DNA from: Gracilaria gracilis
Taxonomy: Eukaryota > Rhodophyta > Florideophyceae > Gracilariales > Gracilariaceae
Assembly (NCBI GenBank): GCA_030374805.1
Contig: JARGSG010000250.1
Coordinates: 142,545-206,544, forward strand
Length of the DNA stretch: 64,000 nucleotides
Direction: 5' to 3'
Below the pieces are notes generated by a model that saw only the letters and a list, made by a program, of their open reading frames with translations, did not search any database and had not been told where the DNA came from. Below are positions 56,168 to 64,000 of the stretch, piece after piece. How positions within the stretch are numbered: the stretch's first letter is position 1; each line of letters starts with the position of its first letter. The position numbers and the translations under genes were made by a program.

Positions 56168-57476
56168 TGAGTGGTGGGGTGCGCAACAAATCGTTGAGAG
56201 TTCGGCGGTTGCAGCGGTTTCGGGACGTCGTATACGGTAGAACCAGAGGCAGTTTTTGGTGCATCACTTTTTCTTCTCTTGCGGGGTGGTTGCTTTGAAA
56301 GCGGCGTATCAGAGAGGTGGTCGACATCGGATCCTCAAAAGGACCCGGTGGGGCACCGTTTTTGATGATTTGTACATCTCCACCGAACTGCGAATATTGG
56401 CAGTCAAAGCGTAGGGATACCGAAGAGAAATGGTTGGGGAGAAGATCAGTGTCCATATGTGTGTGTTGAGAAGCAGAGGGGGTACTACAGGAGGTCGGCC
56501 ACCTTCAATGATTCATAAAAACGGAAGGGACCTTGGTCTTGGCACGAGTATAATTCGTCGTATTCCGTTACTGAATATATATCAGCAAGGAAATCGGATA
56601 CAATTTCACGCAAGCTGTTGTCAATTGTGTCTGTGATAGATAAGGCGAACTGGGAAACTTGCGTCGGATCATGTGTTAGACTCGGGGATATATGAAATTC
56701 TTTCGCAGAAACGCCTTGAAACATAGCCATCCGATCGGGAATCGACCACTTTGTATACCAGGTTGTTATCGAGAAAAACGTAAGGAGTGCATAGTTGCTC
56801 CACGCTCCTGGAAACCCAGATAAAAAGGAAATCGGTCCCAAGCGCGGTACAAGCAGCTGTATGGATTTCCCAATACGTTGGGCTCCCTTTCGACCTAATC
56901 TCTTCAGGGATGGGATGTTGAGAGCCTTTGTCCTTCCGAAACTTTGATATATGCACCAGGGCGGATAAGAACAAAAGTTGTTCCCACCTTGTTGATGGTT
57001 CCGTGAGGAAAATACTGTCCTTTTGTTTCGCCGTTGTTCGAGCTGGGCGGGAAACAGAACAAGTAAAGAATGGCTTCAGTAAAGAGGTGTAAGGATACCA
57101 GCGGAGTCTACAGTTGCATAAATGCAAAACAAACTGCCGTACTCGGCGGTCCGACTCTCCAGGGTGCATATCGGTAGCAAAAGCGATGCGGTAGTAATTG
57201 TGAAGGTGTTGATTAAACAACCCCCCCACAGCCAAGCTTGCGGTTTCGTAATTTCTGATGTCCCTTCCGTCTAGAAGCACGTGAAGAAGGTTGGCCACAG
57301 CGGTGAGGATGTGGTGAAGGCTCACCTGCAGACCTTTTAGCCTCCTCCAACTGCCTTATCCATTTCGCGAATGATGCGTAATTCTGAGCTTGCGTTACTA
57401 CTTCCGGGCATTGCTCGAGCCATACTTCGCGGCAGGCTAAAAAGCAAGTAATGGTACGAAGGGCCTTTGTCGTCAT
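56094..57476 (-). pseudogene. Decayed gene upstream of the methyltransferase, function unknown
   Basis: From ATG 57476 the pieces are TKALRTITCFLACREVWLEQ, a frameshift near 57325, a 200-codon stretch with LHHILTAVANLLHVLLDGRD and PTYWEIHTAACTALGTD, another shift near 56840, then GVSAKEFHISPSLTHDPTQV and SLREIVSDFLADIYSVTEYD, and finally a Pro/Ser-rich part to 56094. All are on the same strand and immediately ahead of the methyltransferase, so it may have been the N-terminal half of one long protein or a separate gene. No family recognised. Confidence 0.4.
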
Positions 57477-57770
57477 GTTGCGACTCTGGTGCTAGGAAAG
57501 GCGGATGGCCAAATAGAGCAGAGGCGCTTCGACAAAATAATCCTGCGTCTTGAAGAAAAGAGAGTTTCAAGTATGGCATCAACAGTGTTGGAGGGATTAA
57601 AGCTCGTTCGTAATGCCTGCAATGAACTTGTTTACGTTTTGAAGGTGGCGCAGTATGGTAGTGTTTGCGGATGCGCGATGAAAATGATCCGGAAAGAAGC
57701 TCGTTGATGAACAGCGAGCGCTCTGGGAATGCGACCGAATCCTTGAAAAAGAAAGCAATATTGCCGGGGG

Positions 57771-57925
57771 GCCATGTCCTAGGACATGGCGAAAACTTGG
57801 TTCATGTTCGTGCAAAAGCCGCGCGGGGTGTTTCCAAAAAATTGGTATTTATTTACAAAAACTTTTTTTGAAAATTCCGTGATGCAAGAACATGAACCAC
57901 TTTTTCATGGTGTCCCTAGGACATG
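57771..57925 (+). mobile_element. MITE-like element with palindromic CCTAGG ends, copy 2
   Basis: Starts with the perfect 20-base palindrome GCCATGTCCTAGGACATGGC, then GGTTCATGTTCGTGCA. It ends TGCAAGAACATGAACCA then GTGTCCCTAGGACATG. Almost the same as the copy at 47280-47432. It lies in the divergent promoter region between the methyltransferase-side gene and the ParB-like gene. Confidence 0.75.
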
Positions 57926-57980
57926 AAGCATTCAAGTTATATTTTGGGACAAGAGCCCCCTGGTCATACACCATGGACGA

Positions 57981-59840
57981 ATGCGGACGCGGAGCAATGT
58001 GTTGAGTCTTAGCTTTGGTACATTACAAGAAGAACAGTTTTACCCTGTGTCGCTTTTTTCGTGTTCGCCTCGTGGTGACTGGGAATTTCACCGAGAAGTA
58101 CTACCTTTTCTGTGCCACCAAGGAATCAGAGCCAAGAAGCGCGAAGTAATGGTTCCATCGACCGAAAGAGTGAACGAGTCGAATCAACGGCCATGCAACC
58201 CTGTGGAGTATGAAGATGACATTCTACCCTGGCCCAGAACCGCAGCCACCACAACAGCGTCAACACGATGCGCAATATGATGATAGAGACGATGTTTGTG
58301 GCAGTCGATGATGACGAAGTAGTACATGTAGATGAATTTGGGGGTACCAGTACCGAGAAGGCCATTGAAGAAGCAACGAAGAGGCTAGCCATTCCAGAGA
58401 TCGACTTTGACAAATTTGAACGAAGAGTTGTTCGTATCAATCTATTAACGCTGGCCGTTGAACCTTCAGATCCCTTGCGTGCCATAAGGAATGGGCATAT
58501 TGAAATCCTCGAGCAAAAGTTCAGCAAGGCTTTGAATCTTCCAGAACTGGGACGCCATTTCTGTTGCTCTCCAAAGTAGAGCGAAAGGAGATGTACCAGG
58601 TGCGTATTTCGTGATGGGTGAGGACCGGTACGAGCGTGTCGTCAAGGAATGCAGGATTGTGGACGGGCGCCATAGGCTAAAAGCATTCAGGCGGTTAGCC
58701 GAGAGCCAGAACCCTGACATCGCAAACTATTTCAGGAACCTGTTGGAAAATTATGAAGCCACCTTGTTTTCGAAGGCGGATGGCACACTGCTTTCAATGT
58801 TTGAAGTGCTTGGCCTTGGTGCGGTTTTGAATCAGAACTCGCAGCAAGTGTTGCCGATGAACGTCATGGACAATTTGCACGCCTGCGTTTCGCATGTGAA
58901 AGCAGCCATTGAGAGAAGAACAGTCACAATGTCGCAACTACGGGTGGTAGACGTGGCAGCGATGGTGAAGAGCACTGGTGCTTTAGGCGATCTTCAGGTC
59001 AGGCAAATTCTACGTTATGCGAACATTGCATACAGGATGGCCAAAGACGATGAAGTATTCAAGATTTGTGGAGGCCGCCTTTACGAAATGCCCTTCACTT
59101 GGCCTAGTTCATTTGTCAAACTCGATTCTGTGGGGAATGCCTTTGGATGGGTTTAAACTTTGTTTGGCATGTGCGATTGGAAGAATCGAAAGCGGCCGTG
59201 GGGCGGGTGCTTTTTACACCGTGATGTCCTCGTTTTATGCCAACGTCAAGATTCTGTATAACCAAGTGGAGCGCACGGCAAATTACCACAATAGAAGTGT
59301 GGGGAGAACTATTACAAGGATGGGGTGAAAGCGACAAATAGTGAAACTGTGCAACTGAATGTGGCTATTGTGCATAACATGGTGGGATTCCGGCAGTTTA
59401 AGTCTAAAACCAGACGAGATCGAGAAAGAAGGCTTCGTTTAAGACAAGTTCGAAAATTTCTGGTGAGCATTGTTGGGAAAGATCTGGGAGACGTTGTGAG
59501 GGAGAATGCCACTAACCTGAACGACGCATGTATATCGGAGTTGCCGCAACAGTGTCGTCCGGGAGATTCGAACACTGCTGAACGGTTTGCTTTACAGCAG
59601 AAGACTAGAAGAGAAAGTATTTCAGAAGAAGGCGTAGGTGCATTTACAAGATCAAAAGATTTTGTTACACCGTCCGCATCGGGAGAAAAACCCAAATCAC
59701 GGAACCTCCATCTTGTGGAGAATCAGAAACAAGAGCAACCAAATATCCCAAGAGAAACAACGGGAAGTACTTCCAAGAAATCCAAGGGAGGTTCTCGACC
59801 AAACACTGGAAGACGAAAGCAGGGAAAAAGGAAAGCGTAG
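57981..59840 (+). pseudogene. ParB/Srx-like domain gene, decayed
   Basis: Pieces in shifting frames. An N-terminal Asp/Glu-rich part (58268 on) contains RINLLTLAVEPSDPLRAIRN and GHIEILEQKFSKAL, then a shift near 58550 leads to NWDAISVALQSRAKGDVP, YFVMGEDRYERVVKE and CRIVDGRHRLKAFRRLAES. The DGRHR box (58662-58676) with the preceding strand is the signature of the ParB/sulfiredoxin fold, in which it binds or hydrolyses nucleotides or cuts DNA. A helical region follows to a TAA at 59154, another frame to about 59328, and a basic Ser/Lys-rich tail to 59840. No separate start is seen for the dioxygenase that follows, so both may be one protein. Confidence 0.55.
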
Positions 59841-61674
59841 GAAGATTGTGGACTCTACCGATGCCGAAGACGCTTTGTTTGCCCCGGGGGGTTCTGAATG
59901 TGGACGACAATCGTGAAAAAGTTCCCGAAAACTGGACCAGCGCAAGATGGAGGAAAATCATCGAGCACTTTGGAAATGGTTGCAGTTCTCTGTGCTGTAC
60001 GGAGCAAATAAAGATTGTGACACTGATGTTGATAAGACGCGAGAATCTGAACAAATGATTCGCAACGTGGGACAAAGAAAGGCAATAATGAGGAACACGG
60101 AACCCAAAAAAGTTCAGGCACTTGAATTTGTGGGTCCCAGACGACGCAAATTCGAGGATGATGTCCCAGATAAGCTACCAATAGGAATAACTGGTGTAGA
60201 TGCTCCGTTCGAAGGACTTGCTTTCCCACCATGGACAAGACTAGTTACCAAGATCCCAAGCTCTTCAGGATGGCGGCAGATAATAGAAAGGACAGATGAG
60301 GATGAGGAAGTAGACGGGAAAGAGCTTAGGCACGGCCTCTTGGAAAGAAGAGAATTCAGGAATCCAATTGAGGCGAAGGGGCCTTGGTTGCGGAGTATAT
60401 TTGTGCCGCAAGGACACAGGGCAGAATGCTTGCGCATAATTACGTTGGGAGATTTACGCGACACGCATCATATAGTGCACTGGCATGCAGCGTATGAGTA
60501 CTACCGCGCAAATGGTTTAGAAGACGTATTGTTAAAGGAGGAAGAAGTGGCAGGAAAGACTGTTGACCAGCAACTGTGGACTGCTGCTGTAGTTGAGGAT
60601 GATGTAGCGATTGCTTACTTTGCGCAACGGCAAGCCCAGTTGTTCGAGAAAGGATATTGCATTCTGGAAGGGTTTTTGAATGACTAACAGATTCCAAATT
60701 CTGTCCGGGGCGAGGCGTTATGTAAATTGCGAGACTCAACTGGATTCTTTTCATCCTTAGTACAAGAAATGGTTACGAATTTTCCTGGAGAACATGAACT
60801 TAAAGAACTGAATAATCGGGAGGAGTGGAACACGATCCTGAATGAAGGATTGGAGAAGGATCATATGATGTCTAAAGAGGGTTGCGGACGTTATATAAGC
60901 ACGTGGACGGGAATAACGGAATCGATTGAACAGAATCCAAACCGGGTCTGGGCTTTACGAGCTCGTGCGCTCGTTGATTGCCGTCTGGGTCAGATCATGG
61001 CATTGCTTCGGGTGGCAAACAACCGAAAAGCAGGACATCAGAGGACAATTTTCTTGTACAATAAAAGGAACCGGAGAGGGTTCTAAGAAAATGTTCATGC
61101 CAAGGGACTTGGAGGGCGTTGGCTATACACTTCGGTGAACTGCGGGCGACAAATGCTGCACTCGGACTTTCCTGGGTTGAACCGTGAGGATACTTTGAGC
61201 GGCCAGGGGAATCCTGGCTACTTTGTTATCTGCACAAGTAGCGGTGGAGCGGCAATTTGGGTCTGTGAGGGGGCACACAAGTCCATTGCGCTTGCAGGAG
61301 AGAAAGTAAGAGCACTGTCCTCGTGTGAGCAAAGTTGGCCCTCGTCCACATTCCCCCGAAGTCTGTCTTGGTAGGGCGGGGTGATTGTTTTCATGCAGGA
61401 GCGTCCCACACCGATTTTATTTCACAAAATGGAAGTTTGCGATACCATATGTAACTTCGTTCCAGAAGGTTACAATTTACCAGATGGTGTCCACTTGAAC
61501 GCTCAGTTCAGACCAAGTCAGTACAAGAAAGACCTGAAAAATGAGACAGAAGAGGAAGACCATGACCCGCATGCGGAATTTGGATCGGAACTGGGAGACG
61601 GGGGTGGTAATAGTCACGAAGGGGGTTCATACGGAGGGAAGAGTGATGAAAATATCAAAGGCGCGGTTGGATGA
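59841..61674 (+). pseudogene. 2OG-Fe(II) dioxygenase-like gene, decayed copy 2
   Basis: Paralogue of the 0.5-2.3 kb gene. Its 5' part (59947-60687) reads WRQIIERTDEDEE, PWLRSIFVPQGHRAECLRII and DTHHIVHWHAAYEYY, then a TAA at 60685. The frame resumes with WNTILNEGLEKD, TGITESIEQNP and LVDCRLGQIMALL. Frame shifts near 61080 and 61133 precede RQMLHSDFPGLN (His codon 61159, Asp 61165); another near 61300 precedes VGRGDCFHAGAS (distal His 61392) and LRYHM (Arg 61440). VPEGYNLPDGVH follows in a further frame, then an acidic tail. The four metal/cosubstrate residues survive although the frame does not. Confidence 0.65.
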
Positions 61675-62120
61675 TGAATGATTATGCTATGGTATTGTTA
61701 TAAGGATCAATAGACACAAGACATACCGCTTCGGTTTCCACAATACAATGGTATAGTTACATGTAGTCTATATAGAACGCTCCAATTTTCAATACAGAGG
61801 TACTGTACCTCTGCAGCTGCCTGGCAACCAATCATACACGTGTAGAATGCACTTTTGCGATCTACACGTTGTACAGGTATTGAATTTTTGAGCTTTGACT
61901 TCCAAGATGAGCAGGACTTGCAGCTACATACGTTCAAGTTAGATAGTTCCACACACCCTGCAATTGCAGAGCAGGCCACTGTAGGTAGCCAACAATAAAC
62001 AGTTTGTTCTTGGTTTTCGGCTCATTATCTCATTCAGGCTTGGCCGTAGGCTTTTGCTTTTCCTCACAGGCTCCAAAACTGTCTGGTTATCTTAGAAGCC
62101 TCCATCGAGCGAAAGTATCG
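61675..62120. other. Gene-free stretch with two hairpins, right boundary of the 8.6-kb unit
   Basis: CAGAGGTAC / GTACCTCTG (61795-61813) is a perfect 9-bp hairpin. ACGTGTAGAATGCA ... TTGCGATCTACACGT with trailing TGTACAGGTATT (61838-61880) repeats the hairpin at 53254. A pyrimidine tract followed by CACAG at 62054-62069 looks like a 3' splice site just ahead of the next coding frame. Confidence 0.5.
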
Positions 62121-64000
62121 ATGGAAGACGGCCCACAACTTCCGCGAATAGTGCTGATCACTGCCAACGACCTCAATGAGATTGAAAGGCAGACTAGGAA
62201 CATCTCTTTGCGAAACAGAGATGAAGAACTCATCAATAATTTAATACAAGAATTCCAAGTATATGGAGTGGACAAAACTCGTCTGGGAATGCCGATCGTT
62301 TCCCTTAGCAAAAGAGATATGGAACTATTTTCTATCGTGAATGTTTCCCAATCAGATCTACGTGGATTGAATGTATGGAATGTACATGGAGAAACGCTCC
62401 AGAGGTTCCAGTCACTTCCTCTTCTGCACCTCAAGACTGCTGGGGTTATCGGCACCATGAACTTTGTCGATGGAAGACATTGGATCGAATCGATCCGGAG
62501 ATATGTCAAAACTGGTGAGAAAAGCAACTCAGAGCTGTTCGCCACGTCGAAATTTCTGGTCAAAATAGTTTTGGACTTCTCCCCGAGCGCGTCCCGCTTC
62601 CTCTCCTTACAAAACTGGAGATCGGTTCTTGCCAATGTCCCGTGCGTAACAGACATCATGAACTGTTTGCCAGGAACCTGGAACACAGTTTCAGGGTTGA
62701 AAGAACTCTTAAAAGACAAAGAACTCAGCAGCAAGTTGTTGCTGCCTGGTACTGACTCTGTGAAGAAGATCTTGGCCATCTCCTTTGCATTATTTTCTTC
62801 AGTGAAGCATGTCATGGAGAAGCACAGAAGTACAGGACTCTTTGTCCCGAAAGCAGTTTGCGAGGCCGAAAAGGGTTCTCTCGTTTCTTCTCGGACTAGA
62901 ACATTTCAACTTTTTCCTGCGAAAGAGTCAGAAGGGCAACGTTTATTTCGTGGTTGTTCTCTGCTTTTAAAGGAGAGACTACAACTAGGTGTCGTAGTGA
63001 CAGCCATAGTCGCATGGAAAATGCAAATGCCTTGGAAGTCGGAGACCATATTGAATAGAGTAGCATCCTATATCATTGATCTGATTCCGAAAGACATTTC
63101 GTTTGAAGCTCTTGATGAAAATGCTGAAGAGAAAGTAGTATGGAAAACGCTTTTAAAAGTTGGCGAAGGAAAGCTGGTCAAGAAAAGCAGCTCTAGTGGA
63201 GAAAGTGACTTCTTTCGTAATTTTCGTTCAGTTTTGAAGGAAGCACTGCCAAATTCAACACTCTTCACCATGTGGGACCTTCGTGAGTCAGAAATTAACA
63301 GTGCTGACTTCGTACAATTTACAAATGTTTCGAATGCTTTAGAAATGGAGACTGCCGATAAGAGTTCAAATGCTACTAGGCTAAGTGAGGGAGGTCAGCA
63401 CAATTCCGTGCTGCATAATTGGCAAAATGCGAAAAAGGAAAACGATATGCCATCCGAAGAGATTGAACGAAATGTTGAAGAAGCAAACGCAAACCTTTCT
63501 TTGCATGCGGGGTTAAAAGAGTCGAGCAGCAAGGTAAACGATGATGTTCCATTTGCGAAGCAACGTGCTGACGTGGAAGGGGAGAATGAACGTGAAAATG
63601 AACCAAAGCATGCTGCTGTTGGCAATGCGGGCGAACTGGATGTCGAACGTCCAATTCTGAGTGAGAAGAAATCTCAAGGAGATTTAGCAACGGATGCTCT
63701 CTGTTCCGACTCTGATGATGCTGCTCCTTCACATGCTGCAGAGCCTTCAGATACATTTGTTCGAGATTTTGAACATGGTACAGTTATATCCCCAGATTCT
63801 AAGCCAGACGAGATTGGAGCTTCTGGAACTAAATCTGAACTTCTAGCAGCACAAAAGATAGGTTGCATCGCTGCAAGCGCGGGAGAAAAGGATGCGACAA
63901 TTTCTGGAAACGGAGCCAATGAAGATGTTTCGGAGAGGCCGAAGCAAAAACCTGAAGAAGTTCAGTTAAAGGGACGCCCTTCTCCGGAAGAGGAAACATG
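62121..64000 (+). CDS. Large protein with ParB-like motif and acidic tail, cut by window end
   Basis: At least 626 codons are open from ATG 62121 to the window edge. Residues 1-125 read LITANDLNEIERQTRN, LINNLIQEFQVYGVDKTR, PIVSLSKRD and NFVDGRHWIESIRRYV. The DGRH box (residues 117-120) with its upstream 'LxxxIxxxGxxxPIxV'-like segment resembles the ParB/Srx fold, with Trp where the usual Arg of HR stands. Residues 130-400 are helical without known motifs. After residue 420 the chain is Glu/Asp/Ser/Ala-rich and likely disordered. The frame stays open upstream of the ATG to a possible splice acceptor at 62069, so the true start may lie in an earlier exon. Unlike its left neighbours it shows no stop or frameshift. 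Confidence 0.55.
   Translation, partial: MEDGPQLPRIVLITANDLNEIERQTRNISLRNRDEELINNLIQEFQVYGVDKTRLGMPIVSLSKRDMELFSIVNVSQSDLRGLNVWNVHGETLQRFQSLPLLHLKTAGVIGTMNFVDGRHWIESIRRYVKTGEKSNSELFATSKFLVKIVLDFSPSASRFLSLQNWRSVLANVPCVTDIMNCLPGTWNTVSGLKELLKDKELSSKLLLPGTDSVKKILAISFALFSSVKHVMEKHRSTGLFVPKAVCEAEKGSLVSSRTRTFQLFPAKESEGQRLFRGCSLLLKERLQLGVVVTAIVAWKMQMPWKSETILNRVASYIIDLIPKDISFEALDENAEEKVVWKTLLKVGEGKLVKKSSSSGESDFFRNFRSVLKEALPNSTLFTMWDLRESEINSADFVQFTNVSNALEMETADKSSNATRLSEGGQHNSVLHNWQNAKKENDMPSEEIERNVEEANANLSLHAGLKESSSKVNDDVPFAKQRADVEGENERENEPKHAAVGNAGELDVERPILSEKKSQGDLATDALCSDSDDAAPSHAAEPSDTFVRDFEHGTVISPDSKPDEIGASGTKSELLAAQKIGCIAASAGEKDATISGNGANEDVSERPKQKPEEVQLKGRPSPEEET

Noticed and set aside
47280-57925. 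CRISPR-like array formed by repeated palindromes
   Set aside because: The palindromes are kilobases apart, flank MITE-type cores and the genome is eukaryotic.

Overview
This is a eukaryotic, repeat-rich genomic window. The organism is not proven. Long intron-poor ORFs, Ty3/gypsy, PIF/Harbinger and pogo/mariner transposons, and fragments of algal-type metabolic genes (ketopantoate-reductase-like, ribulose-phosphate 3-epimerase) would fit a red alga such as a Chondrus- or Gracilaria-like florideophyte. That is inference. I see no rRNA, no CRISPR array and no complete tRNA.

Layout. 0-5 kb: the tail of an unidentified ORF, a possible LTR, a decayed 2OG-Fe(II) dioxygenase-like gene, a decayed NAD(P)-binding ketopantoate-reductase-like gene (-) and a decayed coiled-coil gene, closed by a cluster of TGCTAGTTT motifs. 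5.4-6.7 kb: broken PIF/Harbinger transposase (-). 8.2-10.6 kb: mariner/pogo-like element with 15-bp TIRs and a frameshifted transposase. 13-18.2 kb: decayed Ty3/gypsy gag-pol (-). 18.7-23 kb and 25.2-31.1 kb: two inverted, decayed copies of one transposase-like element; the second was split by an intact pogo element (27570-30078) whose empty site is preserved in the first. Between them lies a ribulose-phosphate 3-epimerase fragment. 31.3-43.4 kb: a tandem array with a unit of about 4.98 kb. Each of its two long units carries an identical 146-codon cysteine-rich gene, and unit 2 is split by a 1903-bp TG...CA insertion. 43.6-44.4 kb: degenerate GGATTAGC-type minisatellite. 46.3-47.4 kb: 546-bp tandem repeat with palindrome-ended MITEs.

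48-53.1 kb holds three uninterrupted genes: a SANT/Myb-like protein (+), an unknown protein (+) and a USP-like cysteine peptidase (-). 53.25-61.87 kb is the most unusual part: a decayed unit bounded by two similar hairpins. In it, a beta-class DNA methyltransferase fused to a SET domain (-) diverges from a gene series reading ParB/Srx-like domain, basic linker, then 2OG-Fe(II) dioxygenase-like domain (+). The dioxygenase is the same family as the one at 0.5-2.3 kb. From 62.1 kb to the window end a long open frame (+) carries a second ParB-like motif and a long acidic tail.

How it fits together: most of the window is a graveyard of nested mobile elements. The methyltransferase-SET plus ParB-dioxygenase pairing suggests a mobile or selfish unit that once encoded DNA/chromatin modification writers and a possible oxidative eraser or modifier. 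This is an inference from motifs only.
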